A stretch of DNA of 63,910 nucleotides, taken from contig NZ_JAUWQB010000008.1 in the NCBI RefSeq assembly GCF_030611305.1, positions 1 to 63,910 of the forward strand, in the 5' to 3' direction. The notes beneath the pieces were generated by a model. That model saw only the letters and a program-made list of their open reading frames with translations. It was not told the origin of the DNA and made no database searches. Position numbers and translations under genes: made by a program. The DNA is from Desulfobacula sp. (GTDB lineage Bacteria > Desulfobacterota > Desulfobacteria > Desulfobacterales > Desulfobacteraceae). Shown here in pieces: positions 27,464 to 35,663 of this stretch; positions within the stretch are counted from its first letter, which is position 1; every line of letters starts with the position of its first letter.

Positions 27464-29068
27464 TTATTTAAATGACACGTTTTTCAATCTCACACTTCCC
27501 GTTGGATGGAGTTTGAAATTCACGACATTTTTGGTGGTAGGCCAGATAACTGTTGAATGGGCAATGGGAATGGTTCCCACGTCATCAAAAATCACCTGGA
27601 GGGCTCTTTCATAGATTTTAGTACGTTCTGCCTGATCAATTGTGATTTTACCCTTGATCATTAAATCATGGTATTCAGCGTTATGCCACTGGGTCCTGAT
27701 GGAAGGAGAGGCAAGGCCATCAAAAAGAACAGCAAGGAAATTATCCGGATCACCATTGTCACCCGTCCATCCAAGCTGGAACAGATCCATGTCATCGGGC
27801 TGCTCACGTTGTTTTTTAAGGTATGTACCCCAGTCATAGCTGACAATCCTTGCCTGGATACCGATCTTTGCAAGGTTTGAAATCATGGCTACACCAACCT
27901 TAAGACCTTCAGGGTTGTAGGGACGGGGAACAGGCATTGACCAGAGGGTAATTTCGCCCAGACCTTTTCCATCTTTAAAACCGGCTTTTTCAAGTTCCTG
28001 TTTGGCAAGCTCAACATCAAAGGCATATCCCGGGATGCTTTCATTATATCCCCACATGGTTGGTGGAATCGGGTTCTTTGCAACCTGGCCCATACCCTGA
28101 TAGATATTATCAACAATGGCTTTCCTGTTAAGGGCGTGGGCAACGGCTTTTCTTAAATGCAGATTACTCTTCCATGGTTCCTTTGTATGGTTGAAAGACA
28201 GGTAACCTACGTTCATGCCAGGCTGAGCAATAAGCTGGAGATTTTTATCTTTTTTGGCAAGTGGAATATCTGCCGGATTCGGGAACTGGCAGACATTGAT
28301 GGAACCGGTTTTAAGTTCAAGGAATCTTACGGAGTTTTCAGGGATAGCCCTGAAAATGACCTTGTCAAAATAAGGGCCACCGGTTTTATCCCAGTAGTCG
28401 GCAAATTTTTCCAGGACAATTTTGTCATCTTTTACCCAGGAGGAAAATTTAAAAGGCCCTGTACCAACAGGCTTTCTTAAGAATTCTTTTGGATTGGAAA
28501 GAAAGGCTGTGGGGCTGATAATATCGGCGAAATCCATTCCCATGTTGGCAAGGAAAGGTGCCTCTACTCTTTTCAGCTTGAATACGACTGTGTATTCGTC
28601 AATTGCTTCAATGGAACCGATGGTGCCGTCCATTTCCATGGATGCCCAATACTCAGGCGTTCTATCCTGTTTAGGAATATCAAAACCTTTTCCAACGAAT
28701 TTGACATTTTTCTCCTTCATCATCCTGCCGATGGAGAAAACAACTGCATTTGCATTAAAAGGTGTGCCATCATGAAATTTGACACCTTTTCTCAAATTGA
28801 ATTTATAAGTCAGCCCATCTGCGGCAATATCCCATGATTCAGCCAGGCCGGGTTCCAGGGCGGTTGACTCGTCCTTGTATGCAACCAGGGCTTCAAAGAT
28901 ATTGTCACAGACCATAAACGAATTGCCGTCGGTTTCATAGGCAGGATCAAGCCCTACACTATCGCCGCCACGGCCAAAAACAAAGGTTCCGCCTGCTTTT
29001 GGCGCAGCAAGAACCGAACCGGAAAATAAAAACATAAATAATGTTAAAAAAATCCCTATTTTTTTCAT
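27464..29068 (-). CDS. Peptide/solute-binding protein, ABC family 5 (system 2)
   Basis: 534 residues. Signal peptide MKKIGIFLTLFMFLFSGSVLAA, then PKAGGTFVFGRGGDSVGLDPAYETDG. Family blocks KFNLRKGVKFHDGTPFNANAV and KPVGTGPFKFSSW are clear. Only modest similarity to the system 1 binding protein, so the two transporters probably take different substrates. First gene of the minus-strand five-gene operon; an operator-like palindrome lies ~90 bp upstream. Confidence 0.92.
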   Translation of the reverse strand: MKKIGIFLTLFMFLFSGSVLAAPKAGGTFVFGRGGDSVGLDPAYETDGNSFMVCDNIFEALVAYKDESTALEPGLAESWDIAADGLTYKFNLRKGVKFHDGTPFNANAVVFSIGRMMKEKNVKFVGKGFDIPKQDRTPEYWASMEMDGTIGSIEAIDEYTVVFKLKRVEAPFLANMGMDFADIISPTAFLSNPKEFLRKPVGTGPFKFSSWVKDDKIVLEKFADYWDKTGGPYFDKVIFRAIPENSVRFLELKTGSINVCQFPNPADIPLAKKDKNLQLIAQPGMNVGYLSFNHTKEPWKSNLHLRKAVAHALNRKAIVDNIYQGMGQVAKNPIPPTMWGYNESIPGYAFDVELAKQELEKAGFKDGKGLGEITLWSMPVPRPYNPEGLKVGVAMISNLAKIGIQARIVSYDWGTYLKKQREQPDDMDLFQLGWTGDNGDPDNFLAVLFDGLASPSIRTQWHNAEYHDLMIKGKITIDQAERTKIYERALQVIFDDVGTIPIAHSTVIWPTTKNVVNFKLHPTGSVRLKNVSFK

Positions 29069-29156
29069 TTCTCCCCCTTTGAAAATTATGTTAAATAAAG
29101 AACAACAATGATCACTTCAACGAATCATTTTTGTCTAATAACAATGTTTACTATTG

Positions 29157-29176
29157 AAGTCAAAGTAATTTGACTT
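29157..29176. promoter_or_regulatory. Operator-like palindrome upstream of transporter system 2
   Basis: AAGTCAAA-GTAA-TTTGACTT: perfect 8-bp arms with a 4-bp centre in the 330-bp gap between the system 2 binding protein and azlC. TTGACT within the right arm could also be a plus-strand -35 element. The rest of this gap shows nothing else recognisable. Confidence 0.4.
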
Positions 29177-29398
29177 GTTCCGGAAGTTTTCGATGGAATC
29201 TAATTTTTTAAAGATCGACATCCTTTCATTCGGCAAATCAAAGGGGTTTCTTAATATCTCATGAAAACAGCCGGAGGTTAACCTGAAAAATCATAGTTGA
29301 TATCTTGACGGAATTTTAATAGTTACTGCAATAGCCATTATATGGGACAAAGATAATTTTTAAAATTAAAGGTCTAATGTTTGAGGATGATATAAAAC

Positions 29399-30097
29399 AT
29401 GACAAGGCAAGTACAGGATGCATTTAAAGCCGGAATTCCGATTTTTATCGGCTATGTGCCGGCAGCCATTGCTTTCGGGATATTGTCAAAAGGCTGCGGT
29501 ATCAGTCTTTTGGAGTGTTTTTTGTTTTCAGCTGTTGTGTTTGCCGGTGCCAGCCAGTTTATTGCATTAAATTTGTTAATGACAGGGATGGGTCCGGGCG
29601 GTATAATTTTAACCACATTGCTGGTCAATTTCAGGCATTTTTTGATGAGTGCCTATTTGTCCACAAGAATTGGCAAGATCGCCAAAAGATATATATTTAT
29701 GATTGCATTTGGTGTGACCGATGAAGTTTTTTCCGTCTTATCATTTAAAAAAGGTCAGCTTTCAAAGACCTTTGTTTTTATCCTGCAATTGTCCGCCTAT
29801 TCAGCCTGGGTCAGCGGAACAGTGACAGGCTATATTCTGGGTGGTTTCCTTCCGGAAATTTTGAGCCAAAGTATGGGGGTTGCGCTCTATGCCCTGCTTT
29901 TGGCTATCGTGCTGCCTGAAATTAAAACATCAATCAAGGCGTTGGTTCTTACCATTTCGTCAGGGCTTTTAAATACCATTCTAATTAAATTCGACATCCT
30001 TCCAAATGGCTGGACCATTATTGTGTGTATTCTTATCATAGCCTTGGCAGGCTCATTTTTTATTGCCACGGAAGTTCAGGAGGAAAACTGTGAATGA
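29399..30097 (+). CDS. azlC: AzlC-family branched-chain amino acid exporter, large subunit
   Basis: 232 residues, several membrane helices. Family block AGIPIFIGYVPAAIAFGILSKGCGIS at the N-terminus, then FAGASQFIALNLL and VNFRHFLMSA. With AzlD it exports branched-chain amino acids or analogues (family knowledge). GAGGAT precedes the start. Overlaps azlD by 8 bp, and lysE follows, making a small exporter operon. Confidence 0.9.
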   Translation: MTRQVQDAFKAGIPIFIGYVPAAIAFGILSKGCGISLLECFLFSAVVFAGASQFIALNLLMTGMGPGGIILTTLLVNFRHFLMSAYLSTRIGKIAKRYIFMIAFGVTDEVFSVLSFKKGQLSKTFVFILQLSAYSAWVSGTVTGYILGGFLPEILSQSMGVALYALLLAIVLPEIKTSIKALVLTISSGLLNTILIKFDILPNGWTIIVCILIIALAGSFFIATEVQEENCE

Positions 30098-30398
30098 TCT
30101 TATTCCTCTAATACTGGGTATGGCGGCAGTCACATATGGGCCAAGATTGATACCATTCCTTTTGATGAGCAACAGGGAAATTCCAAAAAGGGTGGATGTC
30201 TTTTTAAAATGTATACCCGCGGCAGCAATCGGTGCCTTGATTATCCCCGGGGTATTTTCTGCAACGCCGGACATGCCCATGGCGGCAATTACAGGTATGG
30301 CCTTCACAATAATCTTTGGGTTGTGGAAAGGGGGTATCATCATACCCGTGTTAGGTTCAGTGGCAGTAACATATCTTGTCTTGCTTAGTGCAGCGTAA
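30090..30398 (+). CDS. azlD: AzlD-family transporter small subunit
   Basis: 102 residues, about three to four helices. Start is GTG at 30090 with AGGAGG eight bases upstream, giving NDLIPLILGMAAVTYGPRLIPFLL; a frame extending to 30063 exists but lacks a ribosome-binding site and would add nine hydrophilic residues. Conserved CIPAAAIGALIIPGVF. Translationally coupled to azlC. Confidence 0.88.
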   Translation: MNDLIPLILGMAAVTYGPRLIPFLLMSNREIPKRVDVFLKCIPAAAIGALIIPGVFSATPDMPMAAITGMAFTIIFGLWKGGIIIPVLGSVAVTYLVLLSAA

Positions 30399-30417
30399 AG
30401 GTGCTTTTATAGATGAA

Positions 30418-31035
30418 ATGATACATTATTTTACCATTGGAATAGTTTTGGGATTGTCTGCCGGTCTGGCACCGGGGCCTTTGTTGACACTTGTGATTTC
30501 AGAAACCATTACGCATGATATCAGGGCGGGAATTAAAGTCGCCCTGGCTCCCCTGGTTACAGATTTGCCCATTATTGTGTTGACGGTATTTATCCTGTCA
30601 AGGTTGTCGGGCTTTCATGACATATTGGGAGTGATTTCCCTGGTCGGCGGTCTATTGGTGCTGGTGATGGGGATTCAGGGTATAAAAGCCAAAGGCGTAG
30701 AGGTGGATATTCAAAAGACAAGGTCAAGATCTTTGGCAAAAGGAATACTGGTCAATATATTAAGCCCTTATCCCTATCTTTTCTGGCTGAGTGTGGGGGC
30801 GCCGACAATGACCAGGGCAAAGGATCTGCATATCTTTGCAGGTGCGGCGTTTGTGATAAGCTTTTATTTTTTGCTGGTCGGATCAAAAGTTTTGCTGGCT
30901 GTTCTGGTAGGAAAATCCAAAATGTTTTTAAAGGGCCGTGTCTATATCTATACCATGAAATTTCTAGGATTTGCCTTGTGCGCCCTTGCTGCTTTTCTTT
31001 TTAAGGATGGGCTTAGTCTTTTAGGGATTTTATAA
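30418..31035 (+). CDS. LysE-family amino acid exporter
   Basis: About 205 residues, six helices. Contains GLSAGLAPGPLLTLVISETITHDIRAGIKVALAPLVTD, the LysE/RhtB N-terminal signature with GPG, and a second block NILSPYPYLFWLSVGAP. The start is uncertain: ATG at 30418 avoids a non-hydrophobic 14-residue extension that would overlap azlD. Likely part of the azlCD unit. Its 3' end overlaps, on the other strand, the possible psp microprotein gene. Confidence 0.85.
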   Translation: MIHYFTIGIVLGLSAGLAPGPLLTLVISETITHDIRAGIKVALAPLVTDLPIIVLTVFILSRLSGFHDILGVISLVGGLLVLVMGIQGIKAKGVEVDIQKTRSRSLAKGILVNILSPYPYLFWLSVGAPTMTRAKDLHIFAGAAFVISFYFLLVGSKVLLAVLVGKSKMFLKGRVYIYTMKFLGFALCALAAFLFKDGLSLLGIL

Positions 31036-31117
31036 CCGCAAAAGCCACAAGGGCGGCAATAATAATTGGTGCAGCCATTGCGGCTATCAGTAAAGAAGGG
31101 TTAAGATTTATTCCCAG
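31013..31117 (-). CDS. Possible psp-operon membrane microprotein (CTG start)
   Basis: A 34-residue frame directly after pspC, overlapping it by 10 bp. A CTG codon is preceded by AAAGGA at 6-nt spacing, a good ribosome-binding site; the next in-frame ATG would leave only 21 residues. The peptide is a single hydrophobic helix (LLIAAMAAPIIIAALVAF) ending in a basic tail KSLKD. Overlap position and membrane character fit a small phage-shock component, like the extra small membrane proteins of enterobacterial psp operons. Not recognised as a known family; the overlap with the lysE 3' end reduces confidence. Confidence 0.4.
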   Translation of the reverse strand: MGINLNPSLLIAAMAAPIIIAALVAFAVIKSLKD

Positions 31118-31548
31118 TTAAATTCCTTTGAAGTGACGGTATGTTCCATTCTTTGAATGCGGCGTTCAACGTTTTCAAATTTTCTTTTGATTCTTTGGAT
31201 GGCCGATTGCCTTGAATGAGTATAAGTATCATAAAATTCCTGATCTTTTTCATCGTGCAGAGGAGAAACAGGTTCCATCTTCAGTAGCAGGCCTGCAACG
31301 ATATACATGACTCCGACCGGCCAGAAACCGGTAAAAAGAAATAAGACCAGGGTAATTATCCTCAGCCAGAAAACACTGAAGTTGAAATAGTCGGCAAGTC
31401 CCCGGCAGACTCCCATGAAGATACCTTTTCGGGATCGGTAGATCCCTTGGCTTGAGGTCAGGGCGTTAAGCCTGTCTCTAAGCCCATTATAATGCCTTTT
31501 GTATTGTTTAAACTTATGGTTTCGTCGATGTCCATAGTGTCGTCTCAT
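31108..31548 (-). CDS. pspC: PspC-domain envelope stress protein
   Basis: 146 residues. A basic N-terminus (RRHYGHRRNHKFKQYKRHY), then the PspC domain: GIYRSRKGIFMGVCRGLADYFN, a membrane helix (LRIITLVLFLFTGFWPVGVMYIVAGLLL) and a C-terminal coil-like tail. Inner-membrane sensor that with PspB relieves PspA inhibition of PspF (family knowledge). Overlaps pspB by 4 bp. Confidence 0.9.
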   Translation of the reverse strand: MRRHYGHRRNHKFKQYKRHYNGLRDRLNALTSSQGIYRSRKGIFMGVCRGLADYFNFSVFWLRIITLVLFLFTGFWPVGVMYIVAGLLLKMEPVSPLHDEKDQEFYDTYTHSRQSAIQRIKRKFENVERRIQRMEHTVTSKEFNWE

Positions 31549-31796
31549 TTGTGAAAATCCTTTTTTTGGCCTTCAATCAGTATGGTTTCAAGCGCTTCAA
31601 CCCGTTCTTCCATTCTTGACAGTCCATGATAAATATCCTGAATCATTTTAGTCTCTTCTGTATGGACCTGTTTTTCTTTTTTGGACAGCCCCCCTGTTTT
31701 GGAGGCCCTGATGATGCCGATAATAAGCAATCCAAGGGTGGCGATTAAGAGTATTGTACCGCCAATGCAGAGTCCTATGATAAGTGCGCCAGTCAT
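31545..31796 (-). CDS. pspB: PspB-like membrane protein
   Basis: 83 residues: an N-terminal membrane helix (ALIIGLCIGGTILLIATLGLLIIGII) and a cytoplasmic amphipathic tail with ETKMIQDIYHGLSRMEERVEALETIL, the leucine/MEERV heptad pattern of PspB. Position between pspA and pspC supports the call. Confidence 0.85.
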   Translation of the reverse strand: MTGALIIGLCIGGTILLIATLGLLIIGIIRASKTGGLSKKEKQVHTEETKMIQDIYHGLSRMEERVEALETILIEGQKKDFHK

Positions 31797-31832
31797 AATG
31801 CTATTACTCCGGTTTGGTTAGTGTTTGAAGAT

Positions 31833-32516
31833 TTATGCATTAGTTGTATCATCATTTTTTGAAGATTGGGAGGACTTTAATTTATCAAGTTCCGCCTCAA
31901 TTTCATCATCTGCCTCCAGGGCATCGAACTCCTCTTCAAGTGTTGCATGCCTGCCATAGTTGACAAGGTCTGCCTCGGCCTCCATTCTTTCGATGTGATT
32001 TTCAAGTTCTTCAAATTTCTGCATCACCTCGACACTGTCCGCACGCCGGATTTCTTCCCCGGCTCTTTTTTTGTGGCTGGCCCGGATATGCCTTTGAACC
32101 AGCATACGCTGTTTTTCTCTGGCAGACTTGAGTTTGCTCTCAAGTTCCTGGATGTCGTCACGGTATTGCTCAATAATTACATGCAGTTCTGTTAATTCTA
32201 TCTCAACTGCTTCAACTCTCTGTGTATGCCGTCTTTTTTCCTGGAGTGCCTGTCTGGCCAGTACGTCCTTCCCTTTTTTTACCGCAAGTTCAGCCTTCTG
32301 AGCCCAGAAATTTTCTTTTTCCTGAATGTTGTCCAGAAATCTTTGAACTTTTTTTTGATTTGCAATGGCATTTGCACAGGAAGACTTGATTTCAATTAAT
32401 GTGTCTTCCATTTCCCTGATCATCAGCTTGATTAATTTTTCCGGATCTTCTGCTTTATCCAGCATGGCACTCATGTTTGATGCGACAATGTCTTTAAAGC
32501 GTGTAAAAATTCCCAT
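31833..32516 (-). CDS. pspA: PspA phage shock protein
   Basis: 227 residues, almost entirely coiled coil, no signal peptide. Begins MGIFTRFKDIVASNMSAMLDKAEDPEKLI, the PspA/IM30 membrane-binding helix and family signature. In the cytoplasm it binds damaged membranes and holds PspF inactive (family knowledge). First gene of pspABC. Driven by a clear sigma54 promoter about 50 bp upstream. Confidence 0.95.
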   Translation of the reverse strand: MGIFTRFKDIVASNMSAMLDKAEDPEKLIKLMIREMEDTLIEIKSSCANAIANQKKVQRFLDNIQEKENFWAQKAELAVKKGKDVLARQALQEKRRHTQRVEAVEIELTELHVIIEQYRDDIQELESKLKSAREKQRMLVQRHIRASHKKRAGEEIRRADSVEVMQKFEELENHIERMEAEADLVNYGRHATLEEEFDALEADDEIEAELDKLKSSQSSKNDDTTNA

Positions 32517-32566
32517 TTTGTTTTCTCCTTGTCTTTATTATTTTTTCTAAATTTATAGATACAAAT

Positions 32567-32582
32567 AGCATTTTGCGTGCCA
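32567..32582 (-). promoter_or_regulatory. Sigma54 promoter of pspABC
   Basis: On the minus strand TGGCACGCAAAATGCT carries the invariant GG and GC dinucleotides with 10-bp spacing (-24/-12), 51 bp before the pspA start. The divergent pspF gene encodes the matching enhancer-binding activator. The AT-rich stretch 32640-32700, with repeated TTGGTAAT/ATTACTAAT-like sequence, is the likely activator-binding region. Confidence 0.75.
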
Positions 32583-32736
32583 GGCAAGGTTTTTATTTTA
32601 AATACGCTTTGATTTTAGTGGGTTATGGCTATTGACTATTATGTATTGCTGTGGTAATTATTACTAATAATTGGTAATATAGACTAATAACAGAATTATT
32701 TTACCATACTTACCGATTGTTTCAGGAGGGAGGGGG

Positions 32737-33801
32737 ATGGTTTTATCCGGTCAGGGTCAAGAGAGTAGCAAACATTTTTCAATGCCAGAAGCGCAGGGTC
32801 AGTCAGAGGCTTTTTTTGAGTTCCAGGAGCAGATATCAAAGGTGGCGCCTATTGAGCGCCCGGTTCTTATTCTCGGGGAACGCGGCACGGGTAAAGAGCT
32901 TGCAGCGTCAAGGATTCATTTTTTATCAAAACGGTGGCAAAAGCCTTTGGTGACATTGAATTGTTCAGCATTGACACCGACCCTGATAGGGTCTGAGTTG
33001 TTCGGGTATGAAAAAGGAGCGTTCACTGGTGCCGGTTCACGTCATGCAGGCCGATTTGAGAAAGCATCAGGGGGTACACTTTTTCTGGATGAAGTTGGAA
33101 CAATCCCCACGGAGGTTCAGGAAAAAATTTTAAGGGTAGTGGAATATGGAAATTTTGAACGGGTTGGCTCCTCCGACTCCATTCATGTTGATGTGCGGAT
33201 TGTGGCGGCAACAAATGTAGATCTTTCTTTGATGGCACAATCCGGTGAGTTTAAGCAGGATCTTCTTGACCGGCTTTCGTTCGAAGTGATTTATGTGCCG
33301 CCGTTAAGAGAGAGAAAAGGGGATATCCTGGTTCTGGCAAATCATTTTGCAGGAAGGATAGCGTTTGAGCTTGGCTGGGATGAAATACCCAGGATTTCTT
33401 CTCAGGCATTAAAGTCGCTTGAGGCGTATCTCTGGCCTGGAAATATCAGGGAATTAAAAAATGTCATTGAACGTGCGGTATATAAATCTTCGTCCGGTAA
33501 AATTAAAGAGGTTTCCTTTAATCCGTTTAATAATCCCTATGGAAATATTCTTGAAAACAGGACGGCTGAAGTCCATGCGAGTTCGCTGATTCCAGATGAA
33601 TCAAAAGACGGTGAGTCCATTGATATCATGAGTGAGATTTTGAAAAAACCGTTCAAGGAGGCTATTGGTGAGGTGGAGTGGTATCTGTTATCAAGAGCTT
33701 TAAAGGAGTGTCAATTTAATCAGAAAAAAGCGGCCAAAAGGCTTGGGCTTTCCTATGATCAATTTCGGGGGATTAAGAAAAAGTATGCCGGCAGGATTTG
33801 A
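32737..33801 (+). CDS. pspF: PspF sigma54-dependent activator
   Basis: 354 residues with no N-terminal sensory domain, as expected of PspF. AAA+ core: Walker A GERGTGKE, GAFTGAGSRHAGRFEKA (canonical GAFTGA loop), Walker B LFLDEVG, arginine finger region RLSFEVIYVPPLRERKGD, and a C-terminal Fis-type HTH (NQKKAAKRLGLSYDQFR). The start is fixed by AGGAGGGAGGGGG right before the ATG. Divergent from pspABC, which it should activate under membrane stress while PspA represses it. Confidence 0.93.
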   Translation: MVLSGQGQESSKHFSMPEAQGQSEAFFEFQEQISKVAPIERPVLILGERGTGKELAASRIHFLSKRWQKPLVTLNCSALTPTLIGSELFGYEKGAFTGAGSRHAGRFEKASGGTLFLDEVGTIPTEVQEKILRVVEYGNFERVGSSDSIHVDVRIVAATNVDLSLMAQSGEFKQDLLDRLSFEVIYVPPLRERKGDILVLANHFAGRIAFELGWDEIPRISSQALKSLEAYLWPGNIRELKNVIERAVYKSSSGKIKEVSFNPFNNPYGNILENRTAEVHASSLIPDESKDGESIDIMSEILKKPFKEAIGEVEWYLLSRALKECQFNQKKAAKRLGLSYDQFRGIKKKYAGRI

Positions 33802-34054
33802 TGGGAAAAAGGATTTGGTTCATCATAATGAACGGGCTGGATCTACTGAGAGCTATTTTTTAAATTATGGGAAATCATCGATAAGCATGATTCAGATATA
33901 ATTAAACAACCTTTAAAAACAAGTTGACCGGCTTCATTGCATCCTGTATCATGGTTGCCACTATGTTCATGATGATGAACGATTGTATGTTGAATGCAAA
34001 TTGATTCAATAGTTTTTGAAAAGGTGAAGATGATAAGAATGGAGATTTTTAGCA

Positions 34055-34534
34055 ATGGATGTTAAAACGCTCATAATCCATCCGGAGAAATGCAATAATT
34101 GTGGGGACTGCGAAATAGCATGCATTAAAACCCGTACAAGTTTAACCAGCCCCGGCCTGTCCTGTATTCGAATCCTGAAAGACAATGAAGATGAAGAATT
34201 CTTTTTCCCCATCGCCTGCAAACAGTGCGAAAATCCGCCTTGCATGGCAACCTGTCCCAAAGAGGCTATTTATCGGGATGCTGAACTGGACCGAGTTTTG
34301 ATTGACCGTCAAAAATGTGTGGGATGTGGAATGTGTGTATCTGCCTGCCCTTTTGGAGCAATGAAACTGGATAAACAAAAGGCCAAATCCTATAAATGCG
34401 ATCTGTGCGAAGGTAGCCCTGAATGTGTGAAAGTTTGTGAACCAATGGCCATTGAATACCTGGATATTGAAATGCTTACAAGGCCCAATATGGTCCGTGG
34501 GGCTGGTAAGTTGGCCCGGTTGGCAAAGCCTTAA
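34055..34534 (+). CDS. HycB/HydN-like polyferredoxin (four [4Fe-4S] clusters)
   Basis: 159 residues with sixteen cysteines in four groups: CNNCGDCEIAC, CKQCENPPCMATCP, CVGCGMCVSACP and CDLCEGSPECVKVC. This is the electron-transfer subunit pattern of formate-dehydrogenase/hydrogenase and AOR-associated proteins. Cytoplasmic, no signal. First of three genes with a second ferredoxin and MetV; GGAG lies upstream. It probably shuttles electrons in that complex (inference). Confidence 0.88.
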   Translation: MDVKTLIIHPEKCNNCGDCEIACIKTRTSLTSPGLSCIRILKDNEDEEFFFPIACKQCENPPCMATCPKEAIYRDAELDRVLIDRQKCVGCGMCVSACPFGAMKLDKQKAKSYKCDLCEGSPECVKVCEPMAIEYLDIEMLTRPNMVRGAGKLARLAKP

Positions 34535-34568
34535 AGAGATTTAAGAAGGAATCCTAGGAGATAATGAC

Positions 34569-34958
34569 ATGCCCTTTTTTAAAGTAAATGAGAACTGTAA
34601 TGGCTGCCTGGCCTGTGTGCAGAATTGTCCGGCAGGCGCATTGAATTATTTTGATCAGGAAGACAGCCGGAAGATAATGCATAATATGTCTCTTTGCGCC
34701 CGGTGCGGTCACTGCTGGAGAATCTGCCCTCAGGATGCCATTGAATTTAAAGTTTTGCTGACCGGAAGATTTGATCTGGTAAAAACATTGGATCTGGTTC
34801 ATTGCAAGGTATGTGGAGAACCCATTTATACGCCAAGCTTTGGTGAGACGGTTTCAAATGATACCCAAAGGAGCGTTGAGCCGCTGTGCCCGGATCATAA
34901 AGGTTCAGAACCTGTAAATGTATGGAAAAAACTTGCCTCCAAAAGAGCTTCCCAATAG
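34569..34958 (+). CDS. Two-cluster ferredoxin with C-terminal zinc-ribbon-like segment
   Basis: 129 residues. Two [4Fe-4S] motifs (CNGCLACVQNCP and CARCGHCWRICP) in the first 60 residues, then a segment with CKVCGEPIY and CPDH that looks like a split zinc ribbon. The preceding gene ends 34 bp upstream, and MetV begins 10 bp downstream. AGGAGATAATGAC just before the start acts as ribosome-binding site. Ends in TAG. Confidence 0.85.
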   Translation: MPFFKVNENCNGCLACVQNCPAGALNYFDQEDSRKIMHNMSLCARCGHCWRICPQDAIEFKVLLTGRFDLVKTLDLVHCKVCGEPIYTPSFGETVSNDTQRSVEPLCPDHKGSEPVNVWKKLASKRASQ

Positions 34959-34968
34959 GAGATAATGT

Positions 34969-35652
34969 ATGATAGTCGGCGAACATAAACCAATAGAAGA
35001 GATTGTAGAATCAATAAAAGACTTTTCGAATGTTCTGGTAGTAGGGTGTCAAACCTGTGTGGCCGTTAGCCTGACCGGTGGTGACAGGGCTGCAAGATCA
35101 ATGACTGAAGCACTCGCCCATGCTTTTAAAGACAGTAAAACCCTTCATATTTTTGAAAACAGCATGCTGGAAAGGCAATGCGAAAAAGACTGGATCAAAC
35201 CATTTTTTGATCTTCCCGAAGGCGTGGATGCCATCCTGTCCCTTGCATGTGGTGCAGGCGTTCAAACCATGGCAGATATATTTAAAGGCATTCCTGTTTT
35301 ACCTGGCTTAAATACAACCTTTCTCGGGGCACAGGATGCGCCTGGCATCTTCAACGAAAAATGCGCAGGATGCGGTGATTGCCTCCTGGGGTTAACCGGC
35401 GGCATATGCCCAATTGCCAGGTGTGCCAAACATCTTCTTAATGGTCCATGCGGTGGATCATCAAAGGGGAAATGCGAGATCAGTATTTCTTTGGGCCGGG
35501 ATGTCGAGTGTGCCTGGCACCTGATTGTAGAACGGCTCAAAGAGCTTGGCAAGCTTGATAATTATGAAAAGATAAGTGAAGCGAAAAACTGGACTCCCGG
35601 AGGTGCCGGAGGTCCAAGACAGCTGATTCATCCAGGCGAAACGCCGTTTTAA
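34969..35652 (+). CDS. metV: MetV-like methylenetetrahydrofolate reductase C-terminal-domain protein
   Basis: 227 residues. Contains GCQTCVAVSLTGGD at the N-terminus and the Cys-rich block CAGCGDCLLGLTGGICPIARCAK followed by LNGPCGGSSKGKCE, the hallmark of MetV. In acetogens MetV pairs with MetF in the methylene-THF reductase of the Wood-Ljungdahl pathway (family knowledge). No metF is in this window, so either MetF is encoded elsewhere or this MetV serves another complex through the two ferredoxins upstream. AGGAGATAATGT precedes the start. Convergent with the mltD gene, 11 bp apart. Confidence 0.85.
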   Translation: MIVGEHKPIEEIVESIKDFSNVLVVGCQTCVAVSLTGGDRAARSMTEALAHAFKDSKTLHIFENSMLERQCEKDWIKPFFDLPEGVDAILSLACGAGVQTMADIFKGIPVLPGLNTTFLGAQDAPGIFNEKCAGCGDCLLGLTGGICPIARCAKHLLNGPCGGSSKGKCEISISLGRDVECAWHLIVERLKELGKLDNYEKISEAKNWTPGGAGGPRQLIHPGETPF

Positions 35653-35663
35653 AAATATTTGAT

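Noticed and set aside
34055-35652. Complete Wood-Ljungdahl or heterodisulfide reductase cluster around MetV
   Set aside because: No HdrA, RnfC, MetF or CODH genes are present in the window; only the two ferredoxins adjoin it.
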